Shown piece after piece: positions 1-8,174 of a stretch of 10,273 bases of DNA (position 1 is the stretch's first letter; each line of letters starts with the position of its first letter). A model generated the notes under the pieces. That model did no database searches, had not been told where the DNA came from, and worked only from the letters and a program-made list of their open reading frames with translations. Origin of the DNA: Stephanodiscus triporus (lineage: Eukaryota; Bacillariophyta; Thalassiosirophyceae; Thalassiosirales; Thalassiosiraceae); assembly GCA_036939755.1 (NCBI GenBank), contig JALLAZ010001482.1:1-10273 (forward strand). The letters run 5' to 3'. The position numbers and the translations under genes were made by a program.

Positions 1-284
1 GTTCGGGATCTAAACCCTCAGTGATTCCAGGAACCCCCGGTTTTCCGCCCCTCCCTAACGCGTCATTGTTTGGATTGTGCAAGCTGGCAAATCATTGGAA
101 GGGGCAACGTATTCTTTGAACGTTGGACGTTGGATTCTCGATGCCAACAAAAACGGCCAGTTTAAACTCCAAGGAAGCCAAAACACCCCCCCTGCACGTA
201 TCGTATGTACGTACATACAGGACGACTACAGCATGCAGCGATCCCTAAGTAACTCAAGTACCATAATGAGTGTAAAAAATAACA
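1..284 (+). other. Upstream region / probable 5' UTR and promoter of the MYB gene
   Basis: No coding sequence is supported here. The frame of the downstream gene is closed by a TAA at 246-248, so the coding start cannot lie upstream of that. Two local structures stand out: a tandem CGTTGGA pair at about 121-134 and a perfect 16-bp palindrome at 203-218. I see no convincing TATA box or initiator. That this is promoter or UTR is inferred only from position. Confidence 0.4.
203..218. repeat. Perfect 16-bp palindrome GTATGTACGTACATAC
   Basis: The sequence equals its own reverse complement over all 16 bases and lies 67 bp upstream of the MYB start codon. It could be a binding site for a dimeric regulator or a chance purine/pyrimidine alternation. 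Nothing in the window shows which. Confidence 0.6.
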
Positions 285-3200
285 ATGGTGTCGTCTACCG
301 CCACCGCGGGCACGGGCGGCAGCAGCCCCGCCGCAATGACCACGATGACGACGGCCGCGGACGGCAGCTCAGAAAATGACAGTCCCTCGGATGAGCCCAC
401 AGCGTCCGCCTCCACCGAGACGGACAAGGTGGTGGTCTCGTCGTCCCTCGACGGCGTCGTTGCTGAGGAGACAGAGTTGTCCCCCCCAGCCACACTCCCC
501 GGCCCCGGCTACATCCCCCCCCGATGCAGGGAAGAGGAGGAGGAAGATGAGGAGGAGGAGGAGAAAAAGAAGGAGGAGGAGGATGTCCGGACGAGGAGGG
601 CCGCATTTGCCACCGCGCAGACCCCGCGGCACTGCAACAAGAAGAACAGGGGGGGTGGCGGAGGCGGCAGCAACGACAATCAAGACATGGACTACGCCCC
701 CGAAGACGACGACGACGGCGACGACGGCGACGATGATCGTCATCCCCGTCCCAGTTCTGATGGAGTCTCCCCCCACCCGATCGCCGCCGCCGGGGGAGAC
801 GAAGCCAGCCCGTCTCATGGTGAGTTTTAAGTTACAGACAGTAAATTGTAGACTGTGGATTGTGGATTGGGTAGCGGGGCTCGTCACGAAGCACTATGGT
901 ACTTACCATAATCCGCCTCCGTCGTCATATGTGCATGCACAATTATTAACGTGCGTTCATCGTTCCTCGCTCCTCTGCCGACCGCAGGGAAGTCGACTCG
1001 CCATCCCCGCCCTTCCACGACGTCGACGGCTGCGACCGCGGCTGACCACTGGGACAACCACCAGCAGCATCAGTACCTCCACCCCCAACGGACCAACTCT
1101 CAAGATGGCATGTCCCACGAGTGCAGTGGAACGAGGAGCGGAAGTATGGACCAAACGTTGTCGTCTTCGTCGATGTCTCGGTCGACTCACTACGGCCGTC
1201 CGCCTCCGTCGTACTATCATCCCGCGCGTCCTCATCCATCCGGTGTCTCCTTCCACGACGGCGGTTATCATCATCATTACAGTCAGTACTATGAGGATCC
1301 GTATGATGACGACTTCGGCGCCGACCCCTACTCTTCGTCGTTTTCCGCCCCCATCAACGGCAATCATCAGGATCGTCATCATCATCTTCATCCTCAGGCG
1401 GTGGCGCTCAACGATCCGCGTCGGTACGATCCGCAGCAGCTCCGAACGGTCGTCGATACCACGCGCCATCTCCATCCGGATCATCGTCACCCCCCCGTGC
1501 ATCATCGTCCGCACGTCGTGTATCGTGGGGGCGCATCCGCCGTTCGAGAGCACCTTCCTGGCCCCTTCCATCACCATTATCGCCCTCATCCCCCCCCGCC
1601 GGGACACCCTCGCACTCAGGGGTCGATGGACGATCCCAGATATTCGCCACACGGGTCTGCCACTAACGACTACGATCGTGGGCACGACGATTCCCACTTC
1701 GCCAGTCGCCATCATCGTGCCAATTATCCCTACGCTCCTCGTGGCGGAGGCATCTACGACTACGCATATCATCGTTACGAAGGAGGGGTTACGCTCTCCC
1801 CTCCGCCGCCGTTGTCGTCGTCGCAGCGGCACCAAGATCGCTATCATTTCGACGGAGGCTCCCCCCCTTCAGCGAGCAAGGGGGAAGCAGTCCCGAGCTT
1901 GCTCCTGCCGGGGCCTCGGGGAGGAGGAGGGGCCGGGCATCATCGCGCAGTCATCGTCTCGGGGGAACGACGATTGCTGCAACGTCCGCCGCCGCAGCGC
2001 CAAATGGGAAGAGAGGGAGAAACGGCGCCTCCGTCGCGATCGCCATCGGGTGGCGGATGGCAGCATTCCAACCGAAGGCATCCCCTTTCGTCCAGCGGGG
2101 GCGTTATTGATAGTGGGACTATGACGACCGACATCAACGCCGATCAGGGCGGGGTCGACGACGTCGAACGCGGTGACGGGGGGAGCACGACGAGCGTCCA
2201 AGGCACTGCATCGTCGAGCATCGGCGCGAGCATCCACGCTGTATCATCGAGCTTCTCGAATGAGGGTAATCGCCAGACGAAGCAGACTTTGGGTGGCGTG
2301 GACCTCAAGGGTGGAGGGGGGCGGGGAGGACCACTCCCGGAATATCAGGTGGCCACGAAGCAGAGTCCACGCGTCGTCACCAGCAGCGGGAGCTTCGGGG
2401 GTGAGTTTACCCCTGTTTTTACGCTCTATAGATTCCTTGTCGTGTGCCACATCTCATCTTTTGTTTTTACGATAATATCGAAATATCATCATCGTGTATC
2501 TCTTTCCCGACCCATTTCGACGAAATCATTCACAGCATCCATTAAAACCATCACCAGCATCCATCAGGAGGCATCGTTGTTGTTGCCTAACCAACCATCG
2601 CTCAAGTCCATCGAAGACGACTCCCAGTCGCTAAGGTCCGATTCCTCGTGGCGTCAACTCCAGCAAATAGCCAGCGTCGACAAGCAGGAAATGATGCGCA
2701 TGCAATCCAGCAGCAAGAGTGTGTCGACTTACGCTTCGGAATGCAAGGAGACGGGTAATTCTCCTGTCATGGACGCCGAAGTATCAGCAGCAGCCGCAGG
2801 GAAGGGCGAGATGGAGGTTGTCGTCGCCGCTCCCATGGAAAAAGTAACTGCTGATGCTGCCGTTCCGGCTGATCATGGTACCGTCGATACCACAGACGTC
2901 ACTACAACTCCCAGCGTTGAAGACGACGACAGCGGCTGCGGAGTAGCGGCCAACAAGCGCGCTTCTCCGGGGGAGCTGCAGACCGCCCTATCGCGTACCT
3001 CTAGCCTCAGCAATTCCCCCACGGACGATGACCATCACAACGTTGCACTTCGTCATTCGTCGACAGGGAACGATGATGCCGCCGTCGTCGCCGTTCACGA
3101 AAATCGCGAGTACGCGCCTCCGCCGCCCCAGAGCATTGACCAGTATCGCATGATGCAACACCCGAGCCATACGCCGCCAACGTAACCTCAGCACCACCAC

Positions 3201-5595
3201 TCTCCGTACCATCCGAGCCACTATGGGACGCTACCGGCTCATCCGCCGCCGCATCTGAATCCGTCGCGTTGGGATCGTCGAGATGGAGAAATTGGAGGAA
3301 GAGGAGAAACCATGGCAGAAGGCGAGGACGAAAACTCGCCGTCAGCGTCGACAATATCCACCAAGGCCAGTCTCGCCATCGCCATGAAACACTTGGACAG
3401 AGGAGCGAGGGAAGATGAAGTCGTTATTAATCCGCGCGGTCGTTTTTTCAAGAATTATCCTCCAGCTCCAAACATGGTGAGTCGCCATGACGATCCAAAC
3501 GACCGGAGGATTGCAGCGACCCGTGGTGACAGCAGAGAGGGAGGTTCGTACTCGACATCGCCACATCGCATGATGTACGCTCATCACCTCTTGTCGCTGT
3601 CTTCCGATTTTAACAACGAACAACAACAACAAATACTTCCAACACAGAAACTGAAGCATCCAGTCCAAGTCAAAAAGTCGCGTGAGGGAGCCGTCGGACA
3701 CAACAACGTTGGCAGCAATTACGATGACACGGTCGACGTTGATTTCATTAGAAGCGATGCATTCTCACGAGAAGAAGCCAAGCGTAGGAGGCTCAGTGAT
3801 GCCTATTTCGGGGACAACAACAACAGCGGCGAACCCAATCCTACTCGCAAGGAACGCTCACCCACGGTCGCGCTCGACGGGTGCGTCCCGCTCGCCACGG
3901 ACGGGCGCATCATGGCTGAATCCCCCGCCGCCACGAGCGCTGGGGCCGACTCATCTCACCACTCCCAGCAAAGCCTAGAATTGGGTGCCATGCCCTCTTG
4001 GGAGACCACAGGCAAGCTGGCGGGATGGAGCGTCTGTAGCGGCACCACTTTCAGTGAAATGGAAAGTCTAAAGGATGGCGTGTTCAGCAGCGCATTTAGC
4101 TTCTCCGAGTCTGTCCCAGTCAAAGATAAAAATAGGGAGATCAATGTCGGCGCAGAGGATGATCCAAGTCCCAAGAGTATATTGAGTAAGTCGGGAGAGA
4201 AGCGCAAGATCGCTCCGGGGACGCACGTTCAGTTCTCGAGAGACCACGACGACGGAGGATTGGAGAGTTCAACACCAGAGTCGTTGATGGGAGGTGGAGG
4301 GACCGAGTTTAGGGAGCGCAGTCATGGAATGGTGGCGGTGAGGCCGTCATTATCAGCGATGCCCCCCTCCCATCCTCCTCCTCCACCGCACCATTTTCAA
4401 GATGAGTATTACTATGGGGATAATCTTCCGAGACACGCCACATATCCATACGATCAGTACGATGCCGGTGGTCGCCATCCGCCCCATCCGCATCAATCCC
4501 ATCGTCATCCGCATGATCATGAGCATTACATCGAAGAAGATCCGTACTATGACCAATATTATGGGCCGCCTCCTCCTCCCCCGCCTCCATATGGATACCC
4601 GCCCCATTTGCGACATCATCTCAGTAAACATCCCCATCATCGGCCCGAGTATGTGCCGCCGCCCCCCCATCATCATGCTATGCCACCACAACGACAGCCC
4701 GGCTCCGGAGGAGAACGGGGGAGGAATATCTACACGGTCCACACGCCGCCTACTGCCACATCCCGCAAAGGCGGCCTTCCAGCGTCCAGCATACATTATC
4801 ATCCACCAATTTATTCACAATTTTCTCATATTCGCAGTACTTCCATTGCAGCTGGGGTGGACAGCAGGGATCCATCCTTTGGGAGCTGGTCCAATGAGGA
4901 CGACAATGCACTGATGGATCTCATGCGAAAGGTCAAGAGTCCCAAGAGTTGGGTCCCAATTGCCAAAAAGTTCGACCGCGGTAAGTCAGCGCGTGAGATC
5001 CAAGACCGATGGACGCGGTACCTTAAGCCGGGCAGTCGCAAGGGACAGTGGACCGACGAGGAAGATGCGGTGGTGATCGAGACTGTTCAGAATTCGATGG
5101 AGGATCCCTTCACGCGTTGGAGCGACTTGGCGCAGAGACTGCCCGGTCGGGTGGGAAAGCAGGTTCGGGATCGATGGGTGAATCATTTGAATCCGGCCAT
5201 AAATCATTTGCCGTTTAGTAGGGAGGATGTGAGTTTTATTTTCTTGAATTACTTGCCTTTTTTCGAAGTTTCGTCTCCTCACTCATTCTTGGCATACTTG
5301 GCAATGCGAACAGGATATCCTGTTATGGGAAGGGCACAGGGTAGCAGGCAAGCGGTGGGTCGAAATTAGCTCTAAATATTTCAAAGGCACCCGGTCAGAA
5401 AACCATATAAAGAATAGAGTAAGTTCTGCCTCTTCATTCTATTTTTCCATCCGAGTTTGTCTTGTTTGCTCATCAGTTTCCATCTAGTGGTATAGTGCAT
5501 CCTTCAAAAAATTCATTGCCACGGAGTTCGGACCCAATGCATATCGTGCGTTGAATGACATTGGTGGTGGGGTCAACACTGAGACTTCAGTGTAA
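285..5595 (+). CDS. Large R1R2R3-type MYB transcription factor, multi-exon, with one in-frame stop
   Basis: Predicted nuclear DNA-binding protein. Exons by hand: 285-819, 988-2400, 2536-5228 (possibly split by an intron at 3477-3647), 5314-5418, 5488-5595. All junctions keep one frame, giving 1,618 codons including the final TAA at 5593. The start is the first ATG after the in-frame stop at 246 and has a good context (AACAATGG). Residues 1 to about 1430 look disordered: an acidic/Lys tract near 83-101, Asp runs near 139-155, and His/Tyr/Pro-rich blocks near 243-450 and 1261-1371. The MYB domain occupies about 1432-1605. The key oddity is the TAA at codon 866 (3183-3185): the frame stays open and alike in composition on both sides. 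Alternatives are two genes, the second starting at ATG 3312 (context AAACCATGG), or a spliced-out stop. The family call is secure; integrity and exact exons are less so. Confidence 0.8.
531..590 (+). repeat. GAG/AAG purine-rich low-complexity tract encoding an Glu/Lys run
   Basis: A degenerate GAG trinucleotide tract encodes an acidic run broken by a KKK triplet, at about residues 83-101 of the MYB protein. A GAC/GAT-rich Asp tract follows at about 700-740. Both are coding microsatellites likely to vary in length between alleles. Acidic runs can act as activation or charge-patterning segments, but that role is inference here. Confidence 0.75.
820..987 (+). other. Intron 1 of the MYB gene (168 bp)
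   Basis: The donor is GTGAGT after CTCATG and the acceptor is ACCGCAG. It splits a Gly codon (phase 1), and joining gives SPSHG-KSTRH in the frame used downstream. The interior is AT-richer than the exons and has an in-frame TAA at 828. Confidence 0.8.
2401..2535 (+). other. Probable intron 2 of the MYB gene (135 bp, frame-preserving)
   Basis: The donor is GTGAGT after TTCGGGG and the acceptor is ATTCACAG. Length is a multiple of three and there is no in-frame stop, so retention would simply insert 45 residues. That insert would be hydrophobic (for example LVVCHISSFVFTIIS), unlike the hydrophilic flanks, and its DNA is T-rich. Both points favour an intron. The later CAG acceptors at 2557 and 2567 break the frame. 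Confidence 0.65.
3183..3185 (+). other. In-frame TAA interrupting the MYB reading frame
   Basis: The codon after ...HPSHTPPT is TAA. The same frame then continues as PQHHHSPYHPSHYGT and runs unbroken through the Met at 3312 into the MYB domain. The His/Pro/Tyr composition is the same on both sides. A single C-to-T change from CAA (Gln) would explain it, and Gln would fit the local composition. A GT at 3182 could serve as a donor, but the only frame-keeping acceptor nearby that gives a plausible intron length (AG ending at 3301) sits in a purine tract and is poor. Confidence 0.85.
3477..3647 (+). other. Possible optional intron (171 bp, frame-preserving)
   Basis: GTGAGT follows AACATG, echoing the CTCATG/GTGAGT donor of intron 1, and AACACAG ends the segment. 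It is phase 0, 57 codons long and has no stop, so the protein frame survives either way. The interior encodes a plausible hydrophilic stretch including a CAA-repeat (QQQQ), so it may equally be plain exon. There is little pyrimidine before the acceptor. Confidence 0.35.
5229..5313 (+). other. Intron within MYB repeat R3 (85 bp)
   Basis: Donor GTGAGT follows the codons for FSRED. The acceptor GAACAG precedes GATATCCTG. Joining in phase 0 gives FSRED-DILLWEGHRVAGKRW, which completes the first half of R3 with correct spacing. The intron is T-rich and reading through it gives unrelated hydrophobic sequence. Confidence 0.9.
5419..5487 (+). other. Last intron of the MYB gene (69 bp)
   Basis: The donor GTAAGT follows the codons for HIKNR and the acceptor is CATCTAG. 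Joining in phase 0 gives HIKNR-WYSASFKKF, the standard end of a MYB R3 helix. The AG at 5475-5476 would give HIKNR-FPSSG and lose the anchor Trp, so 5487 is preferred. Confidence 0.9.
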
Positions 5596-5719
5596 CATTA
5601 ATAACATCGTAATGCTTAACTTCCTCTATTCACTATTCTCTTGCGGAGCATGATTAGACCTCAGAGTAGTAGACTTGACTTGATGACGGTTCTTTTATAA
5701 CCATTTTTTCTCTCTTGTG
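5596..5719 (+). other. Short gap: probable MYB 3' UTR up to the retroelement
   Basis: No ORF is supported. The sequence is AT-rich and follows directly on the MYB stop codon. I could not identify a definite polyadenylation signal or the insertion point of the downstream element. Confidence 0.4.
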
Positions 5720-6121
5720 AATGACGCTCATGGCATCGATCTTGCCCAGGCCCACGACCACTACCTCCAAAACAACCTTCTCGCTTCCCTCCCATTGGAT
5801 CCACTTTCCTCAATCGGCTGGTCCCGCTGCTGCAACACATGCCCTTCATTCTTCCTTCGACCTCGACACCCACCGCACATCCTGTGAAACTTACACCCCT
5901 CCCCAGGTCTCCGTCACTGCCCCCCCCCAGCGCGACCCCAAACGTAGTACACTCTGCATTATATGCCCAATCACACATTACCACGACCTAGACTCTCTTA
6001 TAGCCGCTTCCCCCAATGCCGACCCCTCCTCCCTCTTCTCAACCATCACCAGATGGTTCAACGACTTTTACTCTTCTGAGGCCATCACCGCGCCAACCAT
6101 TGCACAACCAAGAACACCCTT

Positions 6122-6391
6122 TCCTTCCTTTGCCCCATTTGCAGTTGCCCCCACTCGTCCTCCGGCTCCATCCCCCCCTTCACTTGTAAAACTGTCCTCC
6201 TCCGCCATTTGAACTCTACTGATCATGCATCGACGCATCACCTCATTAACACCAGTGATTGCGCAACCACTGGCATCTTCTGCTGTTGTGGAGCCTCCTG
6301 CCCCTCCCACCTGAAATCTTGTTTCTCCTCCCTCCATGCTCTCAACGACCACACCGCTACCGCCCACCCTCCTCCTAATTCTCCCCCTTGA
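6122..6391 (+). pseudogene. Zinc-finger-like N-terminal block of the retroelement ORF
   Basis: In the frame of 6131 the sequence reads FLCPICSC, then FTCKTVLLRHLNSTDH, then FCCCGASC, then FSSLHALNDHTATAH, before a TGA at 6389-6391. The pairs of Cys followed by a hydrophobic core and paired His resemble two irregular C2H2 zinc-binding modules. Such modules in retroelement ORFs usually bind the element RNA or target DNA. The next conserved piece lies in another frame, so the ORF is broken right after this block. Confidence 0.6.
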
Positions 6392-6433
6392 TGCCTCCGC
6401 CCCCCCCTTGCTTGCCATCTGTACCACCCTCCT

Positions 6434-6526
6434 CCATCCGCACTCACCCCCTAATACGCTCAACCATTGGGATCATGGCCTTATCTTCATTAAATCCGTC
6501 TACCTCCTCGGCCCACCCGACTATTG
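6434..6526 (+). pseudogene. Retroelement ORF fragment with NTLNHWDHGL segment
   Basis: A short open stretch in the frame of 6336 reads NTLNHWDHGLIFIKSVY and ends with a TGA at 6524-6526. It continues as MTWR and another TGA at 6537-6539. It sits between the zinc-finger-like block and the reverse transcriptase, in a different frame from both. The spacing to the reverse transcriptase seems short for a complete element, which suggests an internal deletion. That is inference. Confidence 0.5.
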
Positions 6527-6599
6527 AATGACATGGCGTTGACTCATTTGCTCACAAAACCTCTCTGCCTTTTCAAACCTTCAAACAGCAATATTGTTA

Positions 6600-7500
6600 T
6601 GTGCCATCGTTGTCTCTTCCACAAATTGCACAACAATCCCCTCCTCAAACTCCACAACCCCTCAATTGAACCCAATTTGCATTTCATCTTCAACTTGATC
6701 TACCAGAATAAACCCCCGAAGCATTTCACTGATGTTTATCTATTCTCCCTCCAAAAGGATCCCAAGGACCCTAACAAGGTATGCCTCCTAGGCATTTCTA
6801 CCCCCATCCGCCTCCTCATAGCAACCCAAGTCGCATGCACACTTCGCGACAAATATGCAACACACCTCCTCCCTTTTAATTTTGCTGTTTGAGTTCCTGA
6901 TGGCTTAGACTTTGTTGTTAAAGCCATACAGCTTGCTATCAAAAAGTATATTGACCATCCTCAATGCTCCAACTCCCTCCCCACCTGGGCTACTGTTTTC
7001 TTTGACCTGACAAGCTAGTTTAATAGCGCCCCCCATGAGGAATTCAAAAACATCATCACCACATCCTTCCCCAAGCTCCTTCCCCTTGTGACACCGTTTT
7101 ATGACAAACCAAACACTGCCCACTTCAAATGGGATGATGGCTCCTGGCGCCACCTATCCATGAAGGAGGGCACAAGCCAAGGCTGCCCCCTCTCCCCCCT
7201 CTTTGCCTTGTTTGTGGTTGCCCGTCTTCTTGCCCCACTTGACTCCCTTCTCCACGCCCTGCTGCAGATCGCCTTGCCTCAGGCGATGTGGGCAATGATG
7301 GCTTTGGTGGTATCTCCCACCTACTCAGTTATGTTGGCAACATATCATCTTGCGTTTACCTCCCTGACCTCAAATTCTTTTGTCATGAACTCAATTCCTG
7401 CAGTGCAAAAATTGGCTGTTTTGGCGTCCTCCTGCAATGGCTCCTCCATCCTCCCCTGCATTTTAGCTCACGACTCCACCCTTGCCTCATCCCTGGCTAA
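6600..7500 (+). pseudogene. Reverse transcriptase domain, inactivated
   Basis: In the frame of 6524 the motifs come in order: PNKVCLLGISTPIRLLIAT (RT motif 1/2 region), then VPDGLDFVVKAIQLA, then VFFDLTS (motif A, catalytic Asp at 7004-7006), then EGTSQGCPLSPLFAL (motif B). After a frameshift near 7280, GISHLLSYVGNISS is the motif C palm hairpin in the frame of 7288. Motif C should read YxDD, but at 7330-7341 it is YVGN, so both catalytic Asp are lost. Stops at 6890 (TGA) and 7016 (TAG) also break the frame. The QGCPLSP box is typical of non-LTR and group II-type reverse transcriptases and differs from retroviral ones. Confidence 0.85.
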
Positions 7501-7559
7501 GACAATTGCCTCTTTCTCCACCACTTCCCATCCAACTGACAAATCAATCTTCTGTCCCA

Positions 7560-8174
7560 GTGGAGCTCACATCCAGGTTCCGCCTCCTCACGTATTGAAG
7601 ATGTTGAACATGAAGTCTCTTCTGTTACCAACAATATCACCGATCCCCAAACCCGCCTCCACCTCTTTTCACAATGCACTCTCCAGAAACTCCCCAAACT
7701 TACCACCTTCCCCTTGACCACCCAAATCCTCCATGGGAAGATTGGAATTGCCCTTTCACTGCCAACATGGATCGCATCACAAAGGATTTCTTCACATCCC
7801 TTCTTAGACTGACTTCTATCCCCAACTACTCCACACTCATCAGTCAAATTTGCCTCCGTCATGGTGGCCTTGGTATCTTATGTCCCCACACATGGACAGC
7901 CCCAGACTTTGTGATTACAATGGCATCCACAATTTGCAAACCCCACTGTAGAGAATACATCCTCACCCAATCACTCCACCATGAGATTTACATTGAATCT
8001 CCTGAGAACTTCCACCTCCTCCCAAACCTCCTACACCGCCAGACCTCCTACCCCTTTATTGGCCTATGCGGCAGCCTCCCCTTCAATTGCTTGGCCAATT
8101 GGGAATATATGACGGCACTTAGACGCAAACAAAGCCTCCCAATCTTCCCTCCTGATTCTACACTTCTTTGCTAG
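7560..8174 (+). pseudogene. Distal (post-RT) region of the retroelement ORF
   Basis: About 7560-7730 in the frame of 7288 reads SVTNNITDPQTRLHLFSQC then TLQKLPKLTTF. After a shift, the frame of 7674 carries WEDWNCPFT, STLISQICLRHGGLGILCP and TWTAPDFVITMAS before the TAG at 8172-8174. The GGLGI segment downstream of the palm is a feature of many RT ORFs of this kind (thumb/connector area). I recognise no endonuclease or RNase H motif. The last 166-codon stretch is the longest intact piece of the element but is only a fragment. Confidence 0.65.

Larger units (their letters stand above)
4881..5520 (+). other. R1R2R3 MYB DNA-binding domain (spread over three exons)
   Basis: R1 has Trp at 1434, 1455 and 1475 (first Trp codon at 4887) and ends in QDRWTRYLKPG. 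R2 has Trp at 1488, 1511 and 1530, with the classic helix-3 string GRVGKQVRDRWVNHLNP. R3 starts with Phe 1543 in place of the first Trp, as is usual for R3, then Trp 1562 and Trp 1583 in NHIKNRWYS. Spacing between aromatic anchors is 20/19 residues in R1, 22/18 in R2 and 18/20 in R3, so R3's second half is two residues longer than the usual 18. The Cys normally found before helix 3's Arg-x-Arg-Trp in R2 (KQCRERW) is Val here, and the matching R1 position is Ile. In known MYBs, helix 3 of each of R2 and R3 reads bases in the major groove. Confidence 0.92.
5720..8174 (+). mobile_element. Decayed non-LTR-type retroelement with reverse transcriptase
   Basis: Protein-like stretches in all three forward frames line up in one order: N-terminal HDHYLQNN-type sequence, a Cys/His zinc-finger-like block, a conserved NTLNHWDHGL segment, the reverse transcriptase, and a distal GGLGIL segment. 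Frame changes and stops (for example 6389, 6524, 6890, 7016, and shifts near 6400, 7280 and 7680) show a pseudogene. I see no LTRs, no clear target-site duplication and no poly(A) tail, so the ends are only those of the recognisable protein. The order resembles long RT-bearing ORFs that I associate with diatom and other stramenopile repeats; this is recall, not a search. It lies on the same strand as the MYB gene, about 125 bp after its stop. Confidence 0.8.

Noticed and set aside
369..887. 172-codon minus-strand frame with long Leu/Val runs
   Set aside because: The hydrophobic runs are the reverse complement of the GAG and GAC coding repeats in exon 1. They are not a membrane protein.
957..1847. 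296-codon minus-strand frame opposite exon 2
   Set aside because: Arg/Met/Val-rich shadow of the His/Asp/Tyr-rich sense frame, with no motif.
376..2124. 582-codon open frame overlapping exons 1 and 2 in another forward frame
   Set aside because: It is Arg/Ser/Thr/Ile-rich, as expected from reading GC-rich coding DNA out of frame, and it crosses the intron 1 boundary. The other frame splices into the MYB domain.
3182..3301. Intron removing the in-frame TAA
   Set aside because: GTAACC is a weak donor, the only frame-keeping acceptor nearby lies in a purine run, and the segment has the same coding composition as its flanks. Not excluded, but unlikely.
5229..5369. Read-through C-terminus of the MYB protein ending at TAG 5367
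   Set aside because: It starts at a consensus GTGAGT donor and replaces the expected R3 with unrelated sequence. Splicing restores R3 exactly.
5477..5550. Alternative last exon from the acceptor at 5475-5476
   Set aside because: It gives HIKNR-FPSSG and loses the anchor Trp. The acceptor at 5487 gives HIKNRWYS.
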